Shown: positions 25,544 through 35,501, counted from the stretch's first letter. The stretch is 64,000 nt of DNA from Candidatus Hadarchaeales archaeon (GCA_038736355.1 JAVYML010000001.1:368908-432907); one strand, 5' to 3'. Notes: a model not told the origin generated them from the sequence alone. Translations and numbers: made by a program.

Positions 25544-26611
25544 ATGAGAAGTGCTCTGGTCTATGCGGAAGGATACTTGAAGTACCACTTTGGCCCCTTC
25601 CATCCCTTCCAACCCGAAAGGGAAAGGAAAACCGTGGAAAAACTGAAGGAGCTGGGAGTGCTGGAGGGGTATGCCAAGCTGGTGGAGCCCGAACCGGCAA
25701 GGGAGGAGGACCTCCTCATGGTCCATTCGAAGGAATACGTGAACTTCGTGAAGAGGATGAGCGAAAGGGGGAGGGGTTTCCTGGATTACGGGGATACTCC
25801 CGCCACCAAAGAACTCTACGAGGGAGCCCTATGGGTGGTGGGTGGTTCCCTGAAGGGGGCGGAGCTGGTACTGAGCGGGGAAGTGGAACATGCCTTCAAT
25901 CCAGGGGGAGGACTGCATCATGCGGGCAGGGAACATGCGGCGGGCTTCTGCGTTTTCAACGATGTGGTCCTTTCCGTGAGATATCTTCAAAAGAAGGGTG
26001 TGAAGAGGATCGCGGTGATAGACACGGATGGACACCATGGAGACGGAACCCAGGATCTCCTCTACGAGGAACCCCTGTTGAAGATTTCCTTCCACAGGGA
26101 AGGAATCTATCCAGGAACCGGATACCCCTGGGAAAAGGGAAAGGGGGAGGGTGAAGGCTATTCGGTGAACGTTCCCCTTCCAGCAGGGACCTCGGACGAT
26201 GCTTACCTCTTCGCCTTCGAGGAAGTGGTCCCTCCCCTCCTGAGAGCCTATCGGCCGGAGATCCTCATCCACCAATTCGGAGTGGATGGGCACTTCAGGG
26301 ATCCCCTCGTGGGATTGGGCCTAACGACCCACGGTTATCTCAGGCTCTCCCAGCTCGTTCATGAGCTCTCCCATGAGCTCTGTGGGGGTAAGTACTTGGT
26401 GCTGGGGGGAGGAGGATATAGCTCCTCCGACGTCTGCCGGTGCTGGACCATCATGTTCTCCTCCCTCTCAGGCTTCCCCCTCGAGAAACTGGAAAACTTG
26501 ATGGACGAGAAGAGAACTTCCCCCCCTTCCGTTTGGAAAGGGGTGAGGGAAGTGGTGGAGGAGGTGAAGGAGAACATTTTTCCCTACCACGGACTGGAGG
26601 TAAGGGAATGA
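25544..26611 (+). CDS. histone deacetylase-fold hydrolase (AcuC-like) 1
   Basis: Class I HDAC/acetoin-utilisation family, 355 residues. Zinc ligands are Asp162 and His164 in IDTDGHHGDGTQ and an Asp in IHQFGVDGHFRDP (about 249); the paired histidines of the charge relay are in NPGGGLHHAGREHAAGF (125-126). The C-terminal loop LVLGGGGYS is present. Targets could be acetyl-lysine proteins, polyamines or other amides. ATG follows GGGGAAAGGG. Its TGA overlaps the ATG of the LLM oxidoreductase gene, indicating one operon. A second enzyme of this fold is at 44811. Confidence 0.93.
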   Translation: MRSALVYAEGYLKYHFGPFHPFQPERERKTVEKLKELGVLEGYAKLVEPEPAREEDLLMVHSKEYVNFVKRMSERGRGFLDYGDTPATKELYEGALWVVGGSLKGAELVLSGEVEHAFNPGGGLHHAGREHAAGFCVFNDVVLSVRYLQKKGVKRIAVIDTDGHHGDGTQDLLYEEPLLKISFHREGIYPGTGYPWEKGKGEGEGYSVNVPLPAGTSDDAYLFAFEEVVPPLLRAYRPEILIHQFGVDGHFRDPLVGLGLTTHGYLRLSQLVHELSHELCGGKYLVLGGGGYSSSDVCRCWTIMFSSLSGFPLEKLENLMDEKRTSPPSVWKGVREVVEEVKENIFPYHGLEVRE

Positions 26612-27417
26612 AGTTCGGGGTAATCTATCCTGCCTACGGAGAGTACTCCCATCCCTCCCTAGCGGTGGAAATGGTCAGGGAAGCCGAACGCAGGGGGGCG
26701 GAGGCCTTCCTGGTTTGGGACCACTTCCTCCTTCCCATGCAGGGTGGGGAGAGGACCCTGGAAGCCTATACCCTTCTCTCCTTCCTGGCCGCCAAAACCG
26801 AGAAAATAAAACTGGGAACCTGTGTGACCCCCCTCCCCCTCAGGAATCCCCTCCTCCTCGCCAAGATGATCTCCTCCCTGGACCATCTGTCCGGAGGAAG
26901 GTTGATAGTGGGGGTGGGGGCGGGATGGCACATAGACGAATTCCAGATCTACGCCCAATGGGAAAGTGCGGGAACGAGGGTGAGGAGAACGAGGGAAGCC
27001 TTGGAACTCATGGTGAAAATGTGGACGGAGGAAAGGGTGGATTTTGAGGGTGAGTTTTACTCCGTCAGGGGTGCCATCCTGGAACCCAAACCCCTCCAGA
27101 AACCCCATCCACCCCTATGGATAGGGAGCACCGGAAAGCGTATGCTGGAACTCACCCTCCGCTACGGTTCTGGCTGGATTCCCGCCGCCCTTTCTCCCGA
27201 ACGATATGGAAAGCTGGCTCGCTTCCTGAAGGAAAATCTGCCCAGGGAAAGGAGGAACTCCTTCGTCTTTTCCCTTCAGGATTGGGCTACGGCCGAAGAG
27301 GTGGGGGAGAGGGCTGAGGAATTCGGGAAAAGGGGATGTCAGGTCTACTCGGTGGTATTGCCCGAAAGGAGGGAGGAAGCCCTGGAGGTTCTGAAGAGGT
27401 TGGGGGAGCTCGGGTAG
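26608..27417 (+). CDS. LLM-class F420-dependent oxidoreductase
   Basis: Luciferase-like (LLM) TIM-barrel flavin/F420 oxidoreductase, 269 residues: KFGVIYPAYGEYSHPSLAVE, FLVWDHFLLP, IKLGTCVTPLPLRNPLLLAK, SGGRLIVGVGAGWHIDEF, and PLWIGSTGKRMLELTLRYGSG. Archaeal members use coenzyme F420; the substrate is unknown. The real start is the ATG at 26608 (ATGA overlap with the deacetylase gene); a longer frame upstream is inside that gene. It is shorter than Mer (about 320-330 aa). Confidence 0.88.
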   Translation: MKFGVIYPAYGEYSHPSLAVEMVREAERRGAEAFLVWDHFLLPMQGGERTLEAYTLLSFLAAKTEKIKLGTCVTPLPLRNPLLLAKMISSLDHLSGGRLIVGVGAGWHIDEFQIYAQWESAGTRVRRTREALELMVKMWTEERVDFEGEFYSVRGAILEPKPLQKPHPPLWIGSTGKRMLELTLRYGSGWIPAALSPERYGKLARFLKENLPRERRNSFVFSLQDWATAEEVGERAEEFGKRGCQVYSVVLPERREEALEVLKRLGELG

Positions 27418-28572
27418 TCATTCCCAGATGAATTTTTCTAAGAGTCTCTCCTCCAACCTGTGATCCTTTTCCCTCTCCCTGCTCCTCATGAGCCTCCTTT
27501 CCAAGTGTTCCATGGCGGCGGAAAGGGCCTGTGCGAAACCCCATCCCTCCCCCACCCCCACCAGCTGGCTCTTCCCCTTCACGGTGAGCCTACAGCTCAC
27601 GAGGGGCTTATCCTTGCCCTTGCTTCCTATCCTCTTGAAGTGGGCGGAGATCATTCCTCCCCTCACCAGCGTGGCATACTTCCTCACGAAACCCTTCAGA
27701 TCCGAGAGCATGCGTTCGTATTCCAAATCGTCCACCGAGCTCCTGTCGAGGGAAAGCTGGAGATAAACCCCTCCCCTTTCCTCTTTCCTCGCCAAGAAGG
27801 AAAGGAGATCGCTCTTCGTGAGGATTCCTTCCAGCCTTCCGTCCTCCATCACCACCAAAGAAGCCACGTCCCTTTCCGCCATCAACTTCACCGCTTCCCT
27901 GAGGGTGGTTTCGGGACGAACCCAGAGGAGGGGCTCACTCATCAAACCCCTCACGGGAGTGCCGAGGGGTTTGGGCTTTTCCCCAGCCAGATCCCCGAAC
28001 CTCACCTGATCCTTGGGTCTTATGACGTTCACCACCAGATCGTGCATGGTGATGATGCCCACCGGTTTGCCCTTCCTCGTCACGGGAAGCCTGGAGATTC
28101 CTTCCTCCCTCATCACCGCTAGGGCGGTGGCCAAAGTTTCGTTCTCGTCTATTGTCCTCACCTCCTTCGTGGCCACCTCCTTGACCCGCCTCAAACCCTC
28201 CTCCCCCTCCACCATCTTCTGAAGGATGGCCATGTCCGTCACCACCCCCACGATCCTTCCCCCCTCCACGACCGGGAGATGCTTGAGGTCGTTTTCAACC
28301 ATCAACCTCGCCGCTTCCTCCACCCTTTCTTCGGGTGAAAGGAAGGGGGAGGGACGGTAGACCGCCTTCACTTTGGTTTTACTGGGGTCCAGTCTGGACC
28401 TCACGATCATGCGCTCGGTGAGTACCCCCTTACATTTTCCCCTCCCATCCACCACGAGCAAGGCCCCTCCCGGTCTCACCTTTCCCTCCCTGAACATCCC
28501 CACCGCCTTGGAGAGGAAGTCCTCCTCTCCTATGGTCTGAAACTCTTTCGAAACCAGGTCCCTCACTTCCAT
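27418..28572 (-). CDS. four-CBS-domain protein with HPF-like C-terminus
   Basis: 384 residues. Four CBS motifs cover about 1-275: VRDLVSKEFQTIGEEDF, VKAVYRPSPFLSPEERVEEAA, VKEVATKEVRTIDENETLATA and VRGLMSEPLLWVRPETTLREA, each ending in a GVLT/GVVT/GIIT/GILT strand. CBS pairs bind adenosyl ligands. The last 100 residues (SAHFKRIGSKGKDKPLVSCRLT, GVGEGWGFAQALSAAMEHLERRL) resemble the fold of hibernation-promoting factors. A ribosome-silencing role, as in the archaeal dimerization factor aRDF, is therefore possible but inferred. Start ATG at 28572; the frame upstream is low-complexity. Divergent from the membrane-anchored protein at 28631. Confidence 0.82.
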   Translation of the reverse strand: MEVRDLVSKEFQTIGEEDFLSKAVGMFREGKVRPGGALLVVDGRGKCKGVLTERMIVRSRLDPSKTKVKAVYRPSPFLSPEERVEEAARLMVENDLKHLPVVEGGRIVGVVTDMAILQKMVEGEEGLRRVKEVATKEVRTIDENETLATALAVMREEGISRLPVTRKGKPVGIITMHDLVVNVIRPKDQVRFGDLAGEKPKPLGTPVRGLMSEPLLWVRPETTLREAVKLMAERDVASLVVMEDGRLEGILTKSDLLSFLARKEERGGVYLQLSLDRSSVDDLEYERMLSDLKGFVRKYATLVRGGMISAHFKRIGSKGKDKPLVSCRLTVKGKSQLVGVGEGWGFAQALSAAMEHLERRLMRSREREKDHRLEERLLEKFIWE

Positions 28573-28630
28573 CCCAAATCCTCCCCTTCCTCCACCATCA
28601 AGCTTAAAAAGGTGGAGGGAAAGTGGAAGG

Positions 28631-29110
28631 ATGAAGTATTGGGGAATCCTGCTGGTCCTCGTGGTAGTGGTGGTGATAGCCGCTTCTTCCTTCGTGGTTT
28701 TCCGCTCTGAAAAGGAGGAAGGGGGAACTCCCCCAGGTTTTCCCACCGAGTATTTTTCTATCGATAGGGTCTACTTTGACGACTGGATCGATTTCATGGG
28801 TAACGTCTCACCCTACGACTTCGCGGTGGTGGTGGAGATCACGAGTGGAGGAAGGGGGGTCACCTCCTGGTCGGTGGGCATCGATTACGGGAACGGCATA
28901 GGGTTCGTGGACAACGTCATCGAGACCGACTTCGGGGGCTTTCCCTCACCGGAGAACCACAAAATCGTGCTGAAGGAGGATATGGCGAAGTGGAACCTTC
29001 CGGGAGGGGAGCATCCCCAGAGGGGAAGACAGTACTACGTGAAGGTCCACCTCACCCTCAGCGACAATTCCTACCGCTCCTGGGAGGGCTACACGGGCTA
29101 TCTCAGCTAA
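28631..29110 (+). CDS. membrane-anchored extracellular protein, unknown
   Basis: 159 residues. One N-terminal membrane anchor (GILLVLVVVVVIAASSFVVF, about 5-24), then an extracellular beta-rich domain with many aromatic residues (FSIDRVYFDDWIDFMGN, YDFAVVVEITSGG, YYVKVHLTLSDNSY). The pattern resembles archaeal type IV pilin-like or secreted immunoglobulin-like domains, but no class III signal peptidase site is obvious. The ATG follows GTGGAAGG. Its end overlaps the convergent nitronate monooxygenase-like gene by four bases. Function unknown. Confidence 0.65.
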   Translation: MKYWGILLVLVVVVVIAASSFVVFRSEKEEGGTPPGFPTEYFSIDRVYFDDWIDFMGNVSPYDFAVVVEITSGGRGVTSWSVGIDYGNGIGFVDNVIETDFGGFPSPENHKIVLKEDMAKWNLPGGEHPQRGRQYYVKVHLTLSDNSYRSWEGYTGYLS

Positions 29111-30207
29111 AGCTTCTTCAGTCTCTCCAAGGTTTCCTCGGCTTCCCTCATTATCCTCTCCACGAGTTCCTTCACGGTGGGAAGATCGTTGATCCTTTGG
29201 GCGCACTCACCTCCCGCGGTTAAGGCCCTCTCCCTGTCCCCGGCATAGGTTGCCATGAAGCCCTCCATCTCCTTCATGAGGACCTCCACGGGAACGGTCG
29301 TAAGGTCGTCGGGCCTTCCGATGTAAACTCCCGGGGAATACTTCGCCGTCACTTCGGCCATCTCCTCCGCGAAGGGGGTCCTGATGTACCTGGCGGGACC
29401 CACTATTCCCCTGGCCACGATCGTTCCCCTGTCTCCCGCCTTCAGGATACTCTCCTTCCAGAGATCCACGAAATCGCTCTCCTGGGTACACAGGAACCTC
29501 GTCCCCATCTGCACCGCTTGGGCTCCCAGGGCCAGGGCCGCCACGAGCGTTTTCCCATCGCAAAAGCCCCCTGCACCCACCACCGGAACCCCGGGACATG
29601 CCTCCACCACGGCGGGCAGGAGGACCATGCTGTGTAAGGGTTCCCAAGCCACATGGAAACCACCCTCATGCCCGGAAGCTATGATCCCATCCACCCCCGC
29701 CTCCAGGCACTTCTTGGCCGCCCTCACGGAAGGTACCACATGCATCCAGAAGATATCGGAGGACTTTACCAGTTCCCTCCACGGAACCGGGTTGCCCGCG
29801 GAAGTAACCAGCACCCTGAGCCTCTTCTTCATCTCCGGATCTTCCTCCCTCACCTCCAGCGTGGCCCGGATCATCTCCTCGGCCGGCCCCCTCACCTCTT
29901 CGGAAACCATCACGTTTACCCCGAAGATCCCCTTCGACTCCCTGGTTTTCTCCAGGGTATGCCTGAAAATGTTCTTCAAGGTCTCCGCGGGGGTGGGACC
30001 CTCCATTCCAGGCTCAAAGGTCCTCTTGAACATCTCGTAGGTGTCCTCGGACATGAACTTGAACTCCAGCGCACTCGCACTTATCAATCCCAACACACCG
30101 GCATTGGCTGCAGCCACGGCCAGTTTATTGGTACCAAAGGGCCCCATCCCTGCCTGGATGATGGGGTATTTGATTCCCAGCTCCTCACAGAGCTCCGTTC
30201 TTATCAA
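29107..30207 (-). CDS. nitronate monooxygenase / enoyl reductase-like FMN enzyme
   Basis: FMN-dependent TIM-barrel protein of the 2-nitropropane dioxygenase family, 366 residues: KYPIIQAGMGPFGTNKLA at the start, VDGIIASGHEGGFH (the conserved GHEGG with the catalytic-region His), VPVVGAGGFCDGKTLVAALALGAQAVQMGTRFL (phosphate-binding glycines and GTRF). Physiological roles include detoxifying nitronates or reducing enoyl groups; the sequence does not decide. The start is TTG behind AAAGGAAAG. A divergent promoter region of about 90 bases separates it from lysA. Confidence 0.88.
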   Translation of the reverse strand: MIRTELCEELGIKYPIIQAGMGPFGTNKLAVAAANAGVLGLISASALEFKFMSEDTYEMFKRTFEPGMEGPTPAETLKNIFRHTLEKTRESKGIFGVNVMVSEEVRGPAEEMIRATLEVREEDPEMKKRLRVLVTSAGNPVPWRELVKSSDIFWMHVVPSVRAAKKCLEAGVDGIIASGHEGGFHVAWEPLHSMVLLPAVVEACPGVPVVGAGGFCDGKTLVAALALGAQAVQMGTRFLCTQESDFVDLWKESILKAGDRGTIVARGIVGPARYIRTPFAEEMAEVTAKYSPGVYIGRPDDLTTVPVEVLMKEMEGFMATYAGDRERALTAGGECAQRINDLPTVKELVERIMREAEETLERLKKL

Positions 30208-30296
30208 GCTTCTTTCCTTTGAGAGGAGGCAAAAAAGGCTTTCGAACGTTGGAGGGGAGGAATTAAAAAGGGAGATAAAAAGGAAGAGGGAGGAAC

Positions 30297-31595
30297 GTGT
30301 TCGGGAACTTCTGGGTGGATGGGGAAGGGCGCCTGAGAGTGGGTGAGCTCAGGGTCTCGGAGCTGGCGGAAAGATTCGGAACCCCACTTTTCGTGATGGA
30401 CGAGAACAGGATAAGGGAGAATTACAGACGCTTCAGGGAAGCCTTCGCAAGCAAATGGGAAAAAGTGATCGTGGCCTATGCCTATAAGGCCAACTCCCTC
30501 CTGGCCGTATGCAGGGTGCTCAGGGAGGAAGGGGCGGGGGCGGAAGTGGTTTCCGAGGGAGAACTCAGGATGGCCCTCAAGGTGGGTGTCCCCCCGGAGC
30601 TCATCTTCTTCAACGGAAACGCCAAGAGCGAGGCCGAGATAGAGCTGGCGGTGGAGAAGGGAATAAGGATCAACCTGGACAGCTTGGAGGAAGTAGAGGT
30701 GGTGGGGAGAATCTGCAGGAGAATGGGGAAGAAGGCTGGGGTGGGATTGAGGGTAAATCCGGGCATAGAGGTTCCAACCCATCCCTACATAGCGACGGGG
30801 GTGAAGGAGAGCAAGTTCGGAATGGAACTGGAAACGGGGGAGGCGTTGGAGGGTTTCCGTAGGGCGAAGGAAGAGGGGCTGAGAATAGAAGGCATCCACT
30901 TCCACCTGGGCTCCCAGTTGCTGGATCTGAGCCCCTTCGAGGAAGGGGTGAGGAAGGTGATGGACTTCCTGCTCCTCCTCAAGGAAAAACTGGGAATGGA
31001 GCTGGAATTCGTGGATATGGGTGGTGGGCTGGGGGTACCGGAAAGACCTGGGGAGAAGGGGCCCTCCCCAGAGGATCTGGCCTCAAGGGTGGTCCCCATC
31101 TTCAGGGAATATGTGGGGAAGGGACTGAAACCCTTCACGCTGGTCCTCGAACCGGGAAGGTATCTGGTGAACGATGCGGGAATCCTCCTCCTCAGGGTGG
31201 AATACGTGAAACCCAGGAGGGGAAGGCCCACCTGGCTCTGCGTGGACGGTGGTACCAACCTCCTCCTCCGTCCCGCCCTCCTCGGAACCTACTACCACAT
31301 GGAGCTGGCGGATAGGATGGGGGAGGAGGAGAGGGAAACCGTGAACGTGGGGGGACCCCTCTGCCAGGCGGGCGACGTCATAGGAAGGGAGAGGAAGTTG
31401 CCCAGGGCAAAAAGGGGGGAGGTGTTGGTCGTTTTTAACGCCGGAGCCTATACCCTCACGATGGCCAACCAATACAACTCCAGACCCAGGGCCGCAGTGG
31501 TGATGGTGAAGGGGGAAAGGGCTGAAATAATAAGAAAAAGGGAGACCTGTGAGGATCTATGGAGGTATGACCTCCTTCCGAGTTGGTTGGGATGA
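30297..31595 (+). CDS. lysA: diaminopimelate decarboxylase
   Basis: PLP enzyme that makes L-lysine from meso-diaminopimelate, the last step of the DAP route; 432 residues. The PLP lysine is K64 in VAYAYKANSL; GIHFHLGSQLLD, DMGGGLGVPE and EPGRYLVNDAG (phosphate-binding) follow, with the C-terminal NAGAYTLTMANQYNSRP. GTG start after GGGAGGAAC. It is followed by aspartate kinase (ATGA overlap) and dapA, forming a three-gene lysine operon. Confidence 0.96.
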   Translation: MFGNFWVDGEGRLRVGELRVSELAERFGTPLFVMDENRIRENYRRFREAFASKWEKVIVAYAYKANSLLAVCRVLREEGAGAEVVSEGELRMALKVGVPPELIFFNGNAKSEAEIELAVEKGIRINLDSLEEVEVVGRICRRMGKKAGVGLRVNPGIEVPTHPYIATGVKESKFGMELETGEALEGFRRAKEEGLRIEGIHFHLGSQLLDLSPFEEGVRKVMDFLLLLKEKLGMELEFVDMGGGLGVPERPGEKGPSPEDLASRVVPIFREYVGKGLKPFTLVLEPGRYLVNDAGILLLRVEYVKPRRGRPTWLCVDGGTNLLLRPALLGTYYHMELADRMGEEERETVNVGGPLCQAGDVIGRERKLPRAKRGEVLVVFNAGAYTLTMANQYNSRPRAAVVMVKGERAEIIRKRETCEDLWRYDLLPSWLG

Positions 31596-32821
31596 GGAGA
31601 ATCGTGGTAAAGTTCGGTGGGACCTCCCTCGGGAACGGGGAAAGGATCAGGCTGGCCGCCAAATCCGTGGAAAGGGAATGGAGGAAAGGTGCTGAAATAG
31701 TGGTGACGGTTTCCGCGATGGGCCATACCACGGACGAGCTCTTGGAGGTGGCGAGGAAAGCTTCCGGGGAGAACCTCACGGCCAAGGATCTCGATGACAT
31801 CCTCGCCATGGGGGAAAGGACCAGCGCCAGGATCTTCGCCGCCGCCCTGCGCAGCTTGGGGGTGAAGGCCAAAGCCATAGATCCCGAGATGAAGGAATGG
31901 CCCATCATCACGGATTCCTCCTTTTCGAAGGCAAGGGTGGATGAGAAGAGGACGGAGGAAAGGGTGAAGAAATACCTGGAACCCCTCCTCAAGGAGAGGA
32001 TAGTACCGGTGGTCTGTGGCTTCCTGGGCAGGAACCTCAAGGGGGAGATCACCACCTTGGGGAGGGGTGGAAGCGACACCACCGCTTTCATCCTCGGGAA
32101 ATACCTCAGGGCCTCCGAAGTGATCATCGTCACGGATGTGGAGGGTGTGATGACGGCAGATGTTAACGAATTCAAGGATGCCAAGCTGCTGAAATCCCTC
32201 ACGGCCCTAGAGTTGAGGGAACTGGGAAGGTTTGGAGCCAGGGTGATGCACCCAGCTGCCATGAACTACAAACTCCCGGAAATGGATGCCAAGGTCATAC
32301 ACTTCAGGCATGGAGATTTATCTGCTCGGGGAACCACCATAAAGGGAGGCATCATGGAAAATGGAAAGATGAAGATCACCCTCCACGAAAAACCGATCGG
32401 GATGCTCACGGTGGTGGGGGAGGGAATGCAGGAAACGCCCGGTGTGCTCCTGCAGGCCATCTCCCCCCTGAGCAAGAGGGGTCTGAACATCCTGGGGGTA
32501 TCCATAGGTCCCAGATCCTTCTCCCTCTACGTCTGGCAGAGGGATCTGAGGAAGGCCGTGGAACTCGTTCACCAGCAGGTGAAGAGGAGCAAGGTGATGA
32601 AGTCGGTGACCAGCGAAGACAACCTGGCCTTGGTGGTGGTGGAGAGCGAGAAGTTCATAGACACTCCGGGAATGATCGCCAAGCTCACCGCCCCCCTTGC
32701 CAGGGAAGGAATCAACATCGTGGAAATCCTTTCCAGCAGGGCTTCCATAAGCTTCTTCTTCAGGTGGGAGGATAGGGAAAGGGCGGTGGAAACCCTCCGC
32801 AGGAGCTGTCTGGATGTTTGA
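31592..32821 (+). CDS. lysC: aspartate kinase
   Basis: Phosphorylates aspartate, the first step toward lysine, threonine and methionine; 409 residues. The kinase domain starts RRIVVKFGGTSLGNGERIR and has MGERTSARIFAAALR and RGGSDTTAFILGKYL. Two ACT domains follow from about 265 (LTVVGEGMQETPGVLLQAIS and VESEKFIDTPGMIAKLTAPL), so feedback regulation by an amino acid is likely. Position between lysA and dapA points to lysine. The ATG overlaps the lysA stop. Confidence 0.95.
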   Translation: MRRIVVKFGGTSLGNGERIRLAAKSVEREWRKGAEIVVTVSAMGHTTDELLEVARKASGENLTAKDLDDILAMGERTSARIFAAALRSLGVKAKAIDPEMKEWPIITDSSFSKARVDEKRTEERVKKYLEPLLKERIVPVVCGFLGRNLKGEITTLGRGGSDTTAFILGKYLRASEVIIVTDVEGVMTADVNEFKDAKLLKSLTALELRELGRFGARVMHPAAMNYKLPEMDAKVIHFRHGDLSARGTTIKGGIMENGKMKITLHEKPIGMLTVVGEGMQETPGVLLQAISPLSKRGLNILGVSIGPRSFSLYVWQRDLRKAVELVHQQVKRSKVMKSVTSEDNLALVVVESEKFIDTPGMIAKLTAPLAREGINIVEILSSRASISFFFRWEDRERAVETLRRSCLDV

Positions 32822-33695
32822 GGGTGTGCTCACGGCAATGGTTACCCCTTTCCTCGAGAACGGGGAGCTGAACGAGGAGGGTCTGAAGAAGAATGTGGAG
32901 TTCCAGATAAGGAGCGGAATAGACGGCCTCGTGCCGGTGGGGACCACGGGGGAATGCTCCACCCTGAGTTACGAAGAACACCTAAGGGTGGTGGAGATAG
33001 TGGTGGAGGCGGCAGGGGGAAGGGTACCCGTGATCGCGGGGACGGGGAGCAACAGCACGAGGGAGGCCCTCATGCTCACGCGGGAAGCCAAGGAGAGGGG
33101 AGCCGATGGGGCACTGGTGGTGGTCCCCTACTACAACAGGCCGACGCAGGAAGGTCTTTACCAGCACTTCAAGCGCCTGGCCGAAGAGGTGGATATACCC
33201 CAAATCCTCTACAACATTCCTTCCAGGACGGGCGTGAACCTAGCCCCCGAAACCGTGGCCAAGCTGGCCAAGCTGAAGAACGTGGTGGGGATAAAGGAAG
33301 CCAGCGGAAACTTCGACCAGATCTCCAAGATCATAGAGCTAACGAAGGGGGAGGACTTCATGGTGACCTCCGGAAACGATTCCCACACCCTACCCATGAT
33401 GGCCCTTGGGGCCGTGGGAGTAATCTCCGTGGCTTCCAACCTCGTTCCCTCCCAAATGGTGAGGATGGTGAGGGCCTTCAGGGAAGGGAGGGTGGAAGAT
33501 GCCAGGAGGATCCACTACGAACTTTCTCCCCTCTTCGAAGCCCTTTTCCTCGAAACCAATCCGTGCCCCGTGAAGGAAGCCATGGAAATGGTGGGTCTCC
33601 CAGCCGGTCCCCCCCGCCTTCCCCTCGTAAGGGTGGGAGAGGGAACTAGGAAGAGATTGAGGGAAGTTCTTTCGGGTTTAGGACTCCTTAAGTAA
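32814..33695 (+). CDS. dapA: 4-hydroxy-tetrahydrodipicolinate synthase
   Basis: Condenses pyruvate with aspartate semialdehyde in the DAP pathway; 293 residues, a class I aldolase-type TIM barrel. Schiff-base lysine K161 in VVGIKEASGN, catalytic tyrosine in ILYNIPSRTG, and the substrate loop PVGTTGECSTLSYEEH. The end of lysC overlaps its ATG by eight bases. dapB and the later steps are not in the window. The gene is followed by about 50 bases carrying the atpA promoter. Confidence 0.96.
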   Translation: MFEGVLTAMVTPFLENGELNEEGLKKNVEFQIRSGIDGLVPVGTTGECSTLSYEEHLRVVEIVVEAAGGRVPVIAGTGSNSTREALMLTREAKERGADGALVVVPYYNRPTQEGLYQHFKRLAEEVDIPQILYNIPSRTGVNLAPETVAKLAKLKNVVGIKEASGNFDQISKIIELTKGEDFMVTSGNDSHTLPMMALGAVGVISVASNLVPSQMVRMVRAFREGRVEDARRIHYELSPLFEALFLETNPCPVKEAMEMVGLPAGPPRLPLVRVGEGTRKRLREVLSGLGLLK

Positions 33696-33703
33696 CCTTG
33701 GGG

Positions 33704-33715
33704 CATATATTTTTA
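33704..33715 (+). promoter_or_regulatory. TATA box of atpA-atpB
   Basis: CATATATTTTTA about 38 bases before the TTG start of atpA, predicting a short leader of roughly ten bases. It shows that atpA-atpB has its own promoter here. Confidence 0.5.
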
Positions 33716-33743
33716 CGATCCTCACCCACTTCTTTAGATTGAC

Positions 33744-35501
33744 TTGGGCAAGATAGTGAGGATCACGGGTCCTGTGGTTCTGGCCGACGACATGAGGGGA
33801 TCGGGGATGTACGAGCTCGTCAGGGTGGGAGAGGAGGGTCTCATGGGTGAAATCATAGGACTGCAGGGCGAGAGGGCCATCATCCAGGTCTATGAGGAAA
33901 CCTCGGGGCTGAAACCGGGAGAAAAGGTGGAGAGGACGGGAAGACCCCTCTCGGTCGAGCTCGGTCCTGGACTGATAGGTACCATCTACGATGGGGTACA
34001 ACGACCCCTCACGGAAATAAGTAAGAGGGTGGGCGAGATGGTGAAAAGGGGAATTTACGTCCCCGCCCTGGACAGGGAGAAAAAATGGGAGTTTGAGCCG
34101 AGGGTAAAGAAAGGGGATGAGGTGGTGGAGGGGGACGTGGTGGGGGTGGTGAAGGAAACCGAACTGGTGGAGCACCGCATCCTCGTCCCCCCGGGGATGA
34201 GGGGAAGGGTGGTGGAAGTGAGCGAGGGAAAACACACGGTGGAGGAGACGGTGGTGAGGGTGGAGGGACCGAAGGGGGAGGAGGAAGTGAAACTGATGCA
34301 GCTCTGGCCCGTTCGTAAGCCTAGGCCCTATAAGGAAAAGCTGGATCCGAGGGAACCCCTCCTCATAGGGCAGCGCATAGCGGACACCTTTTTCCCCATA
34401 GCCAAGGGGGGAACGGGAGCCATCCCTGGAGGCTTTGGGACGGGGAAGACCGTTTTCCTCCATCAGGTGGCCAAGTGGGCCGACGCCAACATCGTGGTTT
34501 ACGTGGGGTGTGGGGAGAGGGGAAACGAGATGTGCGATGTGTTGGTACACTTCCCGGAGCTGAGGGATCCGCGTACGGGTAGGCCCCTGATGGAGCGTAC
34601 GGTGCTCATAGCCAACACCTCCAACATGCCCGTGGCGGCCAGGGAGGCCAGCGTCTACACGGGCATCACCTTGGGCGAGTACTTCAGGGACATGGGATAC
34701 GATGTGGCCCTCATGGCCGACTCCACCTCCCGCTGGGCTGAGGCCATGAGGGAGATCTCGGGGAGGTTGGAGGAGATGCCCGGGGAGGAGGGCTTCCCGG
34801 CCTACCTTGCCTCCAGGCTGGCGGAGTTCTACGAGAGGGCGGGATGGGTGAAGACCCTGGGGAGCGAGGAGAGGTATGGCTCCCTCACGGTATTGGGGGC
34901 GGTCTCGCCACCGGGAGGTGACCTCTCCGAGCCCGTTTCCACCAATACCCTCAGGATCGTGAAGGTTTTCTGGGCCCTCGACACCGCCCTCGCCTACCGC
35001 CGTCACTTCCCCGCCATCAACTGGCTCACCAGCTATTCCCTCTACGTGGATGGCGTGGAAGAGTGGTGGAGGAAGAGGCTAGGGGAGGACTGGAAAGCCT
35101 TGAGGGCGGAAGCCATGGCCCTCCTCCAGAAGGAGGCGGAGTTGGAGGAGATCGTGAAGTTGATAGGGGCGGATGCCCTTCCGGAGCCGGAGAGGGCCGT
35201 CCTCGAATCCGCCAGGATGATCAGGGAGAACTTCCTGCAACAATTCGCCTTCGATGAGGTGGACAGCCACTGTCCGCCGGAGAAGCAGCTCGGAATGCTC
35301 AAGCTCCTGCTGAGGTTCTACCGGAAATGCATGGAGGCCGCAAGGGAGGGAATTTCCGTGACCGAGATAAGGAAGTTGCCGGTGAGGGAGGAACTCGCAA
35401 GGATGAAGAAACTCCCCCTTGCGGAGTTCAAGAAGGTGGAAAAGGAACTGGAGAGGAAAATAGATGAACAGTTCGAGGGATTGAGGAGGGGTAAGGGTTG
35501 A
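33744..35501 (+). CDS. atpA: A-type ATP synthase subunit A (catalytic)
   Basis: Catalytic subunit of the A1 head, 585 residues. The P-loop is [12 protein letters not shown] (229-240), a slight variant of the usual archaeal GPFGSGKT. The non-homologous bulge region (about 115-190, [19 protein letters not shown]) and [29 protein letters not shown] and [19 protein letters not shown] are typical. The start is TTG, chosen because [14 protein letters not shown] matches the family N-terminus and no ATG fits. Together with atpB it forms a plus-strand operon separate from the other subunits. Confidence 0.97.
   Translation: MGKIVRITGPVVLADDMRGSGMYELVRVGEEGLMGEIIGLQGERAIIQVYEETSGLKPGEKVERTGRPLSVELGPGLIGTIYDGVQRPLTEISKRVGEMVKRGIYVPALDREKKWEFEPRVKKGDEVVEGDVVGVVKETELVEHRILVPPGMRGRVVEVSEGKHTVEETVVRVEGPKGEEEVKLMQLWPVRKPRPYKEKLDPREPLLIGQRIADTFFPIAKGGTGAIPGGFGTGKTVFLHQVAKWADANIVVYVGCGERGNEMCDVLVHFPELRDPRTGRPLMERTVLIANTSNMPVAAREASVYTGITLGEYFRDMGYDVALMADSTSRWAEAMREISGRLEEMPGEEGFPAYLASRLAEFYERAGWVKTLGSEERYGSLTVLGAVSPPGGDLSEPVSTNTLRIVKVFWALDTALAYRRHFPAINWLTSYSLYVDGVEEWWRKRLGEDWKALRAEAMALLQKEAELEEIVKLIGADALPEPERAVLESARMIRENFLQQFAFDEVDSHCPPEKQLGMLKLLLRFYRKCMEAAREGISVTEIRKLPVREELARMKKLPLAEFKKVEKELERKIDEQFEGLRRGKG

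Noticed and set aside
33678-35006. Long minus-strand frame antisense to atpA
   Set aside because: Histidine- and proline-rich shadow of a GC-rich gene; the sense strand encodes a clear ATP synthase subunit.
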